A DNA stretch of 64,000 bases from Fuerstiella sp. GTDB lineage: Bacteria > Planctomycetota > Planctomycetia > Planctomycetales > Planctomycetaceae. Both the position numbers and the translations under genes were made by a program. Below are positions 56,723 to 64,000 of the stretch, one piece after another; within the stretch, counting starts at the first letter, position 1, and every line of letters begins with the position of its first letter. Location: contig JALHMY010000005.1 in assembly GCA_022843805.1 (NCBI GenBank), forward strand, positions 103,458-167,457. The letters run 5' to 3'. Below the pieces are notes generated by a model, which saw only the letters and a program-made list of their open reading frames with translations, ran no database searches and was not told where the DNA came from.

Positions 56723-56847
56723 GACCACAGATACCACAGATACCACAGATGAACACAGATAAAAAACACAATCGCCACCGTCCCCGACATCTGTGAAAAT
56801 CTGTGTCATCTGTGGTTAAATGCATTCTGCTTTTTTCACCACAGATC
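56723..56847. repeat. Family E repeat, ACCACAGAT units
   Basis: Three direct ACCACAGAT units and an AACACAGAT (56724-56760) face ATCTGTG/ATCTGTGGT units (56789-56816), with a further CACCACAGAT at 56837. Similar ACCACAGAT repeats are common between genes of several phyla. It may fold into a hairpin. Confidence 0.85.
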
Positions 56848-57021
56848 ACCTGAATCGTAACGGTTGAAAACAGGGAGTATTTCGTATCTGGCGGTCGTGG
56901 CACTGGTGTCCGAAGTCCGGTCGCTGAGGATTGATTCATCGAAGGACCTGTGATCGGATGGCACATGGCAATCCGATCAGCAGGGACCGAACCAGTTCCT
57001 CACACTCTCTGGCGGAACAGC

Positions 57022-58221
57022 TTAGCTGCGTGCTCCGGAATATTTCAGCGGCAGCCACGCTCCATTCTGAGTACTGCTGGCCACGCACTGCTGAATAAAG
57101 TACATCCCCTCCGCTCCATCGTAGACGTTCGGATAGATCGTATTCTTCTTTTCGAACGCTTCACCCGTTGCACGGGCTGCCATGGCGTCATAGGCAAAAC
57201 GGTACACGTTCGCAAATGCCTCGAAGAAAGCTTCCGGATGACCTGACGGCAGTCGGCAGGCTGCTTTTCCCATGCTGTTCATAAAGGGGGCATTCGGATC
57301 ACGAGTATACATCTGATGGGGTGAACCGTTGCGTCGAACGATCATGACGTTGGGTTCCTCCTGCCGCCACGACAATGCTCCTTTCGTGCCGTCCACTTCG
57401 ATAAACAGATCGTTCTCACGCCCATGGGAAATCTGACTGGCGGTTACAGTGCCGAGTGCCCCGTTCTCATACTGAATCACCGCATGACCGTAGTCGTCCA
57501 GACGACGTCCCGGTGCAAAGATGCGCAGGTTGCAGGATACCTGAGCGGGAATGAGACCCGTCATGTAGCGTCCCAGATTAAAAGCGTGAGTGCCAATATC
57601 GCCAAAGGCACCGGCAGCACCGGATTTTGACGGGTCGGTGCGCCATGCTGCCTGCTTCTGATCTTCTGCTTCCAGCCGGCTGCGGAGCCATCCCTGGATA
57701 TAGTTCGAGCGGATTGCCTGAATCTCTCCCAACTCCCCCGACTGAATCATTTCGCGAGCCTGTCGGACGAGCGGATAGCCGGTGTAGTTGTGGCTGACCG
57801 CAAACACCACACCCGTTTTCTCCACGACCCTGACGAGCTCTTCTGCCTGAGCGAAGTCAAATGTCATCGGCTTGTCACAGATGACATTGAAACCCGCCTC
57901 CGCGGCCGACTTCGCGATCTGAAAGTGGGTGTGATTGGGAGTTGCCACGCTCACAAAATCGATTCGCTGATCTGCGGGAAGTGCCTTCTCCTTTTCCAGC
58001 ATCTCCGGAACAGATCCATAGGCACGGGCTTCCGGAATATCGTAGGCCGGTGCACTGGCCTTCGCCCGTGCAGGGTCCGATGACAGTGCTCCCGCAGTCA
58101 GCACAGCCCGATTATCGAGTACCGCTGCTGTGGCGTGGACTCGCCCGATAAATGCGCCCTGTCCTCCGCCAACCAGCGCCATGCGGAGTTTGCGTGATAA
58201 TTTGCCGTTTGTTGTTTCCAT
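57022..58221 (-). CDS. Gfo/Idh/MocA family oxidoreductase
   Basis: 399 residues from the ATG at 58221, preceded by AGGTGAGAG; an earlier frame start has no such signal. The N-terminus RMALVGGGQGAFIGRVHA is a Rossmann NAD(P)-binding motif and ICDKPMTF matches the catalytic EKP motif with a Cys-Asp before Lys. GAFGDIGTHAFNLGRYMTG holds the conserved active-site histidine. Members oxidise or reduce sugars or cyclitols; planctomycetes carry many. Substrate unknown; a link with the nearby glycan cluster is only positional. Confidence 0.93.
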   Translation of the reverse strand: METTNGKLSRKLRMALVGGGQGAFIGRVHATAAVLDNRAVLTAGALSSDPARAKASAPAYDIPEARAYGSVPEMLEKEKALPADQRIDFVSVATPNHTHFQIAKSAAEAGFNVICDKPMTFDFAQAEELVRVVEKTGVVFAVSHNYTGYPLVRQAREMIQSGELGEIQAIRSNYIQGWLRSRLEAEDQKQAAWRTDPSKSGAAGAFGDIGTHAFNLGRYMTGLIPAQVSCNLRIFAPGRRLDDYGHAVIQYENGALGTVTASQISHGRENDLFIEVDGTKGALSWRQEEPNVMIVRRNGSPHQMYTRDPNAPFMNSMGKAACRLPSGHPEAFFEAFANVYRFAYDAMAARATGEAFEKKNTIYPNVYDGAEGMYFIQQCVASSTQNGAWLPLKYSGARS

Positions 58222-58619
58222 TTCTCTCACCTGTTGGTTCTGTTGGCTGTTCCGGCTCTGTGCCTGTTCGATGCTGAGCATACTGGTCGATTTTGGCGCT
58301 GACAACCGATCGCGACCAATGACCGGCGAACTTGTGTCGAGAGCGGTCGATCTGCGGCGTCATCACTCCTCGACGACATTTGTCGCCTCGTCGCTCTTCC
58401 CTGCAGCTCAACCACTCTCGACACAACGCGGCCACGGAGGTTTTGTTAGGGGTTCTTAATTGCCTCTTTGCGACGACGTTTGCGGGGACCGACCAGCAGC
58501 AATTGCCGATTCAGAGCCGCAAGAATCGATCTTGCCCTCCTGCATCGCAGAACAGACAATCCTGACTGCCGGAAACGATTTAAAGGCAGAAATTCCCGGG
58601 TCGCGTCGTTCGGGAGAAA
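58222..58619. other. Intergenic region between divergent genes
   Basis: About 400 bases. No convincing gene; the frames here are short and rich in rare runs. Promoters of the oxidoreductase and the outer-membrane-like protein should lie here. Confidence 0.5.
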
Positions 58620-59855
58620 TTGTCGTTGCGAACGTACTATTTGTCACTCATGCCACCGCTGATACTCATCGTTCCAATGATGATGTCCTTCGGTATGGTC
58701 CGCGCTCAAAGTCCGGATGATCAGATTATCATTCCACAGCCGGCGATTCCGAAGCCGGTTACTCCGAAGCCACTGGAGATCCCGCCGCCTGACAACCAGC
58801 CTTTACATGTATTGGCTGAACCGAATGAACTGTTTCAGAACGGCGCTGCTTCGCGTATTGCACGCGTGCCCCCGGAAGAATTGTCTCCGGGAGAATTGTC
58901 TCTGGAGGGTTCGCAGCCGGGAAGCGTACCGCCGATTCCCGAACAGCATGCGATTCCTGAACAACATGCAATTCCTGAGCAACATGCAATTCCTGAGCAA
59001 CATGGTAACGGAGCGGCTCATCCCGCAGTCAGGGAGGAACGTCAGTTGCTCGGCGATCTTCTGGATTCCGACGCAGTACCCGATTTCATCCGACTGTCCA
59101 CCGAGCGATACGCTGACTATCGATCGGCCGAATCGAGCTGGTCGTTCCTGCCCGCCAGCGGCGATGATTTTGGATGGCTGAGTTATCAGAATCTGCCGTA
59201 TCTGCAGCGAGGAACTCAGTCGGGTATTACCACTTCAATCAACATTCACTGGCTCTCCGGCCCGCTGTCGATCCCCTTGCCGCCACGCCTGTATGACTTT
59301 GCTCTGGGTTATCAGAAGCGGCAGACAGTCTCTGAGATCTTCAGTTATGATGTCGCGGCCAGCGCCGGCGTTTACAGCGACTTCGAGAGCAGTGCCCGCG
59401 ATGGCGTGCGCTTTATCAGTCATGCGGTGGGAATCGTCCACTTGAATCTTTGCACGGATCTGGTGTTTGGAGTGGACTATCTGGACCGGGATGACATTGC
59501 ATTGTTGCCCGTTGCCGGAATTTCTTATCGTGATACCTCACACCCGGGGCTGCGATTTGATCTGGTGTTTCCCCGTCCTCGCATTGAGTATGCGTTTAGC
59601 AAAAGTGTCCGCGGATATTTGTCCGGATCCATGGACGGTGGTACCTGGGACATTGAATATCCGGATGAATCGGACGATGTCATGACCTACCGTGACCTGC
59701 GACTGGCAGTCGGACTTGAAACGGCAGGACCGGGCAGCGGAGTATCCGCATGGGAGCTGGGCTACGTTTTCGACCGACAGCTCGAACTTCGCCAGAACCC
59801 GGGTACTCAGCACTTCGACGATGCGTTTGTATTGCGACTGGTCTGGCGACAGTAG
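58620..59855 (+). CDS. Secreted outer-membrane beta-barrel-like protein with IPEQHA repeats
   Basis: 411 residues from TTG at 58620, chosen for GGGAG three bases upstream and because it adds a positively charged N-region to the signal peptide (LRTYYLSLMPPLILIVPMMM); an ATG at 58650 is the alternative. After the signal a Pro-rich stretch (35-70) and four hexapeptide IPEQHA-type repeats (about 106-129) follow. From about 170 on the alternation of hydrophobic residues and end motif (FVLRLVWRQ) suggests a beta-barrel, such as the DUF6268-like outer-membrane group. Function unknown. Confidence 0.78.
   Translation: MSLRTYYLSLMPPLILIVPMMMSFGMVRAQSPDDQIIIPQPAIPKPVTPKPLEIPPPDNQPLHVLAEPNELFQNGAASRIARVPPEELSPGELSLEGSQPGSVPPIPEQHAIPEQHAIPEQHAIPEQHGNGAAHPAVREERQLLGDLLDSDAVPDFIRLSTERYADYRSAESSWSFLPASGDDFGWLSYQNLPYLQRGTQSGITTSINIHWLSGPLSIPLPPRLYDFALGYQKRQTVSEIFSYDVAASAGVYSDFESSARDGVRFISHAVGIVHLNLCTDLVFGVDYLDRDDIALLPVAGISYRDTSHPGLRFDLVFPRPRIEYAFSKSVRGYLSGSMDGGTWDIEYPDESDDVMTYRDLRLAVGLETAGPGSGVSAWELGYVFDRQLELRQNPGTQHFDDAFVLRLVWRQ
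58935..59006 (+). repeat. 18-base tandem repeat within gene
   Basis: Four units of ATTCCTGAGCAACATGCA with slight changes (58935-59006) encode the IPEQHA repeat. The last two are nearly perfect, so copy number may vary. Confidence 0.9.
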
Positions 59856-59883
59856 TAATGGCAGAGGCGTTAGGACCTGGAAA

Positions 59884-59961
59884 ACAATAAGTTACCACCA
59901 TAGTCGCCTTTCGCTCCGCGAAAGGGCATTCCTTTGCCGAGCAAAAGGCGACACTTATTGT
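59884..59961. repeat. Nested inverted repeat downstream of barrel gene
   Basis: Outer arms ACAATAAGT (59884-59892) and ACTTATTGT (59953-59961); inside, AGTCGCCTTT and AAAGGCGACT-like arms enclose a hairpin CCTTTCG/CGAAAGG. Could act as terminator or mRNA stabiliser. Confidence 0.8.
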
Positions 59962-60102
59962 CTGACAGCGCCTGAGCACGATTTCCTTCGAAATGTCAGA
60001 CCTGGTCTGAGCTTTCTGACTTCCCTCGTGCTGACGGCCGGCTTCCGTATTGAACAGTGTTTCAGCGTTGATGAAACCAGTACGAAGGCGGTCCAATGCC
60101 TT

Positions 60103-60951
60103 TCAAACGCGATTCGGGTTCAATCGTCGGCAGACTCTTCGTACCGCAATTGTTGCAGCAAGACCGATGAAGATACCAATACTTCCGGGTTCCGGTACGG
60201 GGGTCGCTGTAATCATGAAATTGTCATATCGATAGGTGAAGTCACTTCGCCGAAATCCGTCAACATCACTGTCAGGGCGAGCATAGGCGACGAGTGCACC
60301 TCTCAGCAGCACATCAGACGTGTTGCCAATGTTGTAACTGAACTGTCCCAGAAGTCCCCCATTAACAAAGAATCGGGTAACGTTGTTCAGGAAGTCCACC
60401 TCCATCGCCAGATTGTGCCAGTCCGACAGACTGACAGCAGCACTTGTAAACAGGGGCCCGCCACTAATGCCGTCATAAGCGTAGACTCGGCCATCCGATG
60501 ACAGCTCGATCTCGCCTACCGAAGCGATGTCTGAACGAGCGGCGAGGCTCGCGGCAGCGAAATCGCCCGATGCAAACTGTCCCCCATCCAGTCGCACATC
60601 AGCCGACAAACGAACAATTGGGTAGCCGTTCGCAGCTGCGTCGTATGAAACTGGCTTGCGATATGATCCAACAGATTCGTAGGGACTGGTGATGCCACCG
60701 GACGAAGCAAGGTCTGCTCCGAGTACTTTGAGCGACTGGCTTCCTGTATGAGCAGCGTCATTCGCGATCATTGCAGCTCCAGGATTAAGAAACGGGGGAA
60801 TGGCGAGCGACCATCCATCCTGGCCCAGCAGCCCGGAACCGACCGCCATCGATTCGAAACCCGTTGAGTAAATGACAGAACTCGCCCTGGCGTGTACTGG
60901 AACAAGTATACAAACCCAAAGAATACATAGTCTGCAAGCCGTACTAAGCAT
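60103..60951 (-). CDS. PEP-CTERM sorted exported protein
   Basis: 282 residues from the ATG at 60951. A signal peptide (LCILWVCILVPVHARAS) is followed by a beta-rich domain beginning VIYSTGFESMAVGSGL, which resembles laminin-G/LamG-like or other carbohydrate-binding folds. The C-terminus is a textbook PEP-CTERM signal: VPEPGS, a hydrophobic stretch IGIFIGLAATIAV and a basic cluster RRVCRRLNPNR. Such proteins are cleaved by an exosortase; none is encoded here. Expected at the cell surface. Confidence 0.92.
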   Translation of the reverse strand: MLSTACRLCILWVCILVPVHARASSVIYSTGFESMAVGSGLLGQDGWSLAIPPFLNPGAAMIANDAAHTGSQSLKVLGADLASSGGITSPYESVGSYRKPVSYDAAANGYPIVRLSADVRLDGGQFASGDFAAASLAARSDIASVGEIELSSDGRVYAYDGISGGPLFTSAAVSLSDWHNLAMEVDFLNNVTRFFVNGGLLGQFSYNIGNTSDVLLRGALVAYARPDSDVDGFRRSDFTYRYDNFMITATPVPEPGSIGIFIGLAATIAVRRVCRRLNPNRV

Positions 60952-61190
60952 GTTGTCCCCGTTTTCGTGGAATGTTGCGCGTACTTTCAGATGCCGTGAC
61001 CTGGCGAAAAACCGCCGTCCGACGAGCCCATCGGCCACACGATCTACCAGTGGCGCCGTGAGTGCAGATCGTTACAGAGAAAACGATATTTCCGGCCGAG
61101 TTTTTCCATTCACATTACCGGGCAGTAAATGAAGTGCGCGAAACGGAAAGGGGCGTCGACCGTTAATGCACACTTCTAAACGCCGATGGC

Positions 61191-61256
61191 CCCCACGTAG
61201 GCGAGTCTCTCCGAGACTCGCGAATCCCGACGTCTCGGAGAGACGCCGCTACGTGG
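61191..61256. repeat. Family A repeat, copy 2 (short form)
   Basis: Starts CCCCACGTAG at 61191, carries the hairpin with arms GCGAGTCTC/GAGACTCGC, a second hairpin (CGTCTC/GAGACG) and ends with the inverse CTACGTGG at 61249-61256. Confidence 0.9.
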
Positions 61257-61257
61257 C

Positions 61258-61400
61258 TTCCGCATCCAGTCACGATTCCCGTGCGGCTTGTCACGGCCGG
61301 ATCACAACTGATGCTGCAAACGCAGCAGGCGGATGCTCAAATGGTGGCCAGCATTAACGCCCTGAGTAACACACATCGGTTGCAAACAATTCCGTAAGTC
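61258..61400 (+). pseudogene. Possible 3' gene remnant beside repeat A
   Basis: In the frame ending at the TAA at 61398-61400 the sequence reads VTAGSQLMLQTQQ... and looks like the end of a real protein, but no start codon or upstream body exists; the reading begins right after repeat A copy 2. A second, similarly orphaned stretch (61396-61640) reads PPFAYVRDLLMLMSAL. Neither could be assigned to a family. Confidence 0.4.
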
Positions 61401-61665
61401 AATTGACCATCCGCCGTTTGCGTATGTTCGCGATCTGCTGATGCTGATGTCTGCGCTGTGTGCCGACAGCGGAGTCGAGGTTCCGGGCTTTTCGGAGACA
61501 TCGAGCCTGACTGCGGCCGAGTTTCGTCAGCTGGCCAGCCGCAAACGAGACGATCGTCAGAAACGTCGGAAAAAAATCGCCGCCGCGGAGCACCGCTCCA
61601 TGGATAATACCGTCAACTCAACGCCGGCGACACCCCGATGGCTTGGCAGGGCGCTTACCCTTGTA

Positions 61666-62196
61666 TTAAAGCGGCTTGGGAACCACAAAGGCCCGAAGCT
61701 GATGTGTCGTCCAGTCTACATCTGAATCCTTCAGGATCATGGCATAAAGTGGAGCGGTGAAAACGAAAACGCGACGCCCATCTGACGTTGCCTGATCTGA
61801 GCAGGCGTAGAAGTATCCCTGATCCATCGAACGCGATGTCAACAAAACGGGGTTATTTGAGTTCCTGGGAAATTTCCAAACGTAGTGGCTACCTGTCAAT
61901 GAACAGGCAATCGAAGCACCGTCACCAGTTACTACATCACCGGTGCGAGGATAAATGGCAAGCCCGTCCTCAGTCGATTCTGACAGAAATTTAGCTGCGA
62001 TCCGCACTGCCAAAGCCTCGCGCCGCATCGTTCGAACCTTTTCGCTGCTGAACCAGGCGTGCGTAAGATACAGGATATACATAATCAGGGCCATCTTTGC
62101 AATGACTTTTGTCATGGTCCTGGCCTGCTGTGGAAGATAGTGCGCCATCAATCGAGACTTTGCATGAAACGGCGACCGTTCATTTTGCGAATACAT
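61666..62196 (-). CDS. Small membrane-anchored protein of unknown function
   Basis: 176 residues from an ATG at 62196; a later ATG (Met17 or Met28) is possible. One membrane span (about 30-49: VIAKMALIMYILYLTHAW) near the N-terminus, then a charged helix and a small beta domain with IYPRTGDVVTGDGASI. The C-terminal part is rich in aromatic residues and reads like a real protein. No similarity was recognised. It is isolated in a repeat-rich zone. Confidence 0.6.
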   Translation of the reverse strand: MYSQNERSPFHAKSRLMAHYLPQQARTMTKVIAKMALIMYILYLTHAWFSSEKVRTMRREALAVRIAAKFLSESTEDGLAIYPRTGDVVTGDGASIACSLTGSHYVWKFPRNSNNPVLLTSRSMDQGYFYACSDQATSDGRRVFVFTAPLYAMILKDSDVDWTTHQLRAFVVPKPL

Positions 62197-62573
62197 CGCT
62201 GTCGTTAAACCAGCGGCCCTCAGGGGGTCGAGAAGAAAGTGTCGGGTTCAACGAAGCGATAGCCAGCTGAAAATCCAATTGTGCAGTGTATCAGTCGACT
62301 CATGACCGCACTCAGATTCCCCGAGAAACTTCCCCCATATCCGCCGGTTCGTTTTGAGCATGCGGAAAAACGAAAAATTCGACAATCCTGGAATTAAAAA
62401 TAAACGACCGCTGGCTGCCTGGGACACGGACTACCTCGCAAAATTCCTTTTCGGGGTGACTTGGCATTCAATCGCCCTGATTCGCCGTGGAACGGCAGGA
62501 GACGGGCATACAGATCAACAATCAGCTCGGGCCGTTTCCACGGCTCCGGTCGTTTTGTGGGGCACATCCCGAA

Positions 62574-62786
62574 CCCCAGGCGGAAGCATGGGGCTGCGGA
62601 CACGATTGCTCGCCCACGAGCTTGCCTCGTGGGTTCACCTCGCTTTTGCGCCAGGCGAATTCCTTCCATCATCCTTGTTCCGCAGGCAAGCCCTGCGAGT
62701 CACCGCCGCGGGCGAAAAGCGTCACGGCGGCAACACCAAAGGCGTGGTGACGTCTGAAGCTATTCTTCCCGGAGGCGGTCGCTCCG
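62574..62786. repeat. Composite repeat (family B and box) diverged, inverted copy
   Basis: A hairpin CCCCAGGCGG..AGCATGGGG-like (62574-62593) is followed by TGCTCGCCCACGAGCTTGCC (62607 on), the inverse of the end of the family B units at 22447-22734, and by a block (62727-62786) that is the inverse of 22228-22280. Frames crossing it are not genes. Confidence 0.8.
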
Positions 62787-62837
62787 TTCGTTCACTCGAT
62801 GAGGTCCTCCGCAACGAAGGTTGAACCACACGACCAC

Positions 62838-62901
62838 CCCCACGTAGGAAAGTCTCTCCGAAACTCGCGAATCCCGGCGTCTCGGAGAAAAGCCACTACG
62901 T
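62838..62901. repeat. Family A repeat, copy 3 (diverged)
   Basis: CCCACGTAG (62839-62847) followed by a decayed hairpin (AGTCTC..GAAACT) and closing ACTACGT. More mutated than copies 1, 2 and 4. Confidence 0.82.
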
Positions 62902-62968
62902 CTTAGATGTGCAACACCAGCAAGAAAAGGAACGCTGGAGTTCACTGAGAAAATCAGTGCTCCACAAG

Positions 62969-63052
62969 TGGTCCCCTGAAGATCCAAAACAACGAACAAA
63001 GCCAATCGAAACACAGGCCAGCTGTCACTCGTTCAGATTCCGGAAGAATCAT
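62969..63052 (+). repeat. Family F repeat, copy 2
   Basis: About 84 bases, starting TGGTCCCCTGAAGATCC, matching with small changes the reverse complement of 63764-63846. It shares its core with 22116-22170. With 63764-63846 it forms inverted repeats enclosing about 700 bases. Confidence 0.8.
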
Positions 63053-63261
63053 CCGCAGCGAGTCGTCACGGGCTGCTTGCAGCGGAAGCTGGAGAGAAAG
63101 CTGGTTACCTGACGAAGACGGGTGACGTGGCGATTCCCTTTGAATACTCGGGCTGTTAGTTGTTCAATCAGTGGGGGATCGCAATGGTCCGACTTCCGGA
63201 CGAATGAACGAGTGGCGACGCTGTCTGGCGCCGAAAAGGGAATTTGATCTACCAAAGTAGC

Positions 63262-63280
63262 CGTCACTCTCCGAGTGACG
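63262..63280. repeat. Hairpin with TCC loop
   Basis: Arms CGTCACTC and GAGTGACG around TCC, the same loop as in family A hairpins but with a different stem. Confidence 0.75.
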
Positions 63281-63458
63281 CATTGCGATTCCCTGTCACC
63301 CCCGGCGTCGACCTCTTGTTCAAGCCTTCTTACTGGTGCTGAATGAGCAGGTATTGGTTATGCTGGACCGCCCAGTGACCCGGGGGCATGTCAGTCGCCC
63401 ATTGCTCCGGGATTCGTAAAGCTGCTCAGCCTGAACGCGATCGACACAGGCCGGCGAG

Positions 63459-63600
63459 CCCACGTAGGCGAGTCTCTCCGAGACTCGCGAACCCTGCGGC
63501 CGGAGTCGCCACCAGGCGGCGAAGTTTGGGGGTTAAACGTCTGTTCCGGCGTCTCTTCGAGACGCCGGAACCGCGAGTCTCGGAGAGACTCGCCTACGTG
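63459..63600. repeat. Family A repeat, copy 4 (long form)
   Basis: Begins CCCACGTAGG with hairpin GCGAGTCTC/GAGACTCGC, contains a middle hairpin (CCGGCGTCTC and GAGACGCCGG) and closes with the inverse end GCCTACGTG at 63592-63600. It stands directly before an RHS-like fragment. Confidence 0.9.
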
Positions 63601-63740
63601 TTTGCCGATGAGGGTTCCGGCACCGGCAATCAGGTGCTGTGGTATCTGAGTGACCAGCAGAACACCGTGCGAGACGTGGCGAAGTACGCATCCACGACCG
63701 CTGGCAGTCAGGCGACCGTTCGCAATCATCTGGAGTACCT
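63601..63740 (+). pseudogene. RHS/YD-repeat gene remnant
   Basis: The frame entered directly after repeat A copy 4 reads NQVLWYLSDQQNTVRDVAKY and then QATVRNHLEY, the pattern (LWYLTDHQGTVRDV... HIEYDxFG) of the repeat that precedes the core of RHS/YD-repeat proteins. The expected continuation is missing: sequence changes to a family F repeat. Without start or full body it is a fragment. Confidence 0.65.
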
Positions 63741-63763
63741 CTGTTGTAAAGGGCCACCTGGAA

Positions 63764-63846
63764 ATGATTTTTCAGGAATCTGAGCGGTGACTGCTGGCCT
63801 TTGTTTTTATTGGCTTTGTTGGTTGTTCTGGATCTCCTGGGGACCA
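63764..63846 (-). repeat. Family F repeat, copy 3 (inverted)
   Basis: Read on the minus strand it starts TGGTCCCCAGGAGATCC and matches 62969-63052 over about 80 bases. It interrupts the RHS-like fragment. Confidence 0.8.
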
Positions 63847-63861
63847 ATTATGGCGGGTGAT

Positions 63862-63889
63862 CGGCTCGGCAGGAGCCTCGGCCTGGGAT
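63862..63889. repeat. Single family C unit
   Basis: CGGCTCGGCAGGAGCCTCGG matches the inverted units at 46785-46913. Confidence 0.75.
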
Positions 63890-64000
63890 GGTGAAACGGT
63901 GTTAAACCTTGAAAAATCTTGTTTTTCATGATCCTGGTGGCCTGGCTCTCATTCTTCGTGCCTGGGTCGAGTCGGACAGTCCGGCGGCCTCCACCCATTC

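Noticed and set aside
61441..61725. 94-residue frame PPFAYVRDLL... overlapping the minus-strand gene at 61666
   Set aside because: No ribosome-binding site or recognisable family; treated as part of a gene remnant rather than a gene.
62354..62824. 156-residue frame
   Set aside because: It crosses the composite repeat and contains the translation of family B sequence; no coding pattern outside it.
62909..63112. 67-residue frame after repeat A copy 3
   Set aside because: Most of it is family F repeat sequence also present in inverse form at 63764-63846.
1..64000. tRNA, rRNA or riboswitch sequences
   Set aside because: No T-loop or acceptor-stem pattern and no conserved riboswitch core was found when reading through the gaps; a dedicated search tool could still find a divergent one.

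Overview
The window looks like a chromosomal piece of a planctomycete (order Planctomycetales, species not identifiable by eye). The basis is the combination of ECF sigma factors sitting beside membrane-anchored Ser/Thr kinases with TPR or low-complexity tails, secreted proteins with a GYxxxCWRR-type motif, a PEP-CTERM protein, a FloA flotillin, DnaE2, and many hairpin repeats between genes. No rRNA, tRNA, CRISPR array, complete insertion sequence or prophage was seen.

Layout. 1-5757 (minus): ECF sigma factor, a pseudokinase with a long helical-repeat tail, and a canonical kinase that runs off the left edge; the three genes overlap by a few bases each. 6070-16618: prolyl oligopeptidase, a secreted propeller protein with dapF, a zinc-ribbon protein, a sarcosine-oxidase-type FAD enzyme, an alkA-wbqC-aminotransferase-like group, a hot-dog thioesterase and a LolD-type ATPase. 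16642-20295: a second ECF sigma/kinase pair, divergently arranged. 20349-23439: a secreted protein and two nearly identical Uma2 genes separated by composite repeats. 23791-28981: rpsO, pnp, and an NtrB/NtrC-like pair. 29094-35616: ychF, an OleA-like thiolase, floA, a RidA-family gene, two secreted or membrane proteins including an HExxH peptidase. 36322-42450: a FixJ-like regulator, an HD-GYP regulator and dnaE2. 42459-45385 (minus): a Wza-type exporter followed by a glycine-rich and a proline-rich secreted protein. 45707-50486: a secreted protein with a metal-binding-like tail, a large inverted-repeat cluster, a secreted propeller-like protein, a heptad coiled coil and a MoxR ATPase.

50834-56452 is a tightly packed glycan-related cluster: a TPR-GT41 (OGT/SPINDLY-type) transferase, an unknown protein and a DegT aminotransferase linked by ATGA overlaps, then a TylF-type methyltransferase and a second methyltransferase. 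57022-60951 carries a Gfo/Idh/MocA oxidoreductase, an outer-membrane-like protein and a PEP-CTERM protein.

The right end (61191-64000) is gene-poor and holds copies of several interspersed repeat families seen elsewhere in the window, plus gene remnants including an RHS-like fragment. The items most worth attention are the kinase/pseudokinase operon, the GT41 cluster, the exporter with its low-complexity secreted partners, and the repeat families, one copy of which supplies the stop codon of a gene.
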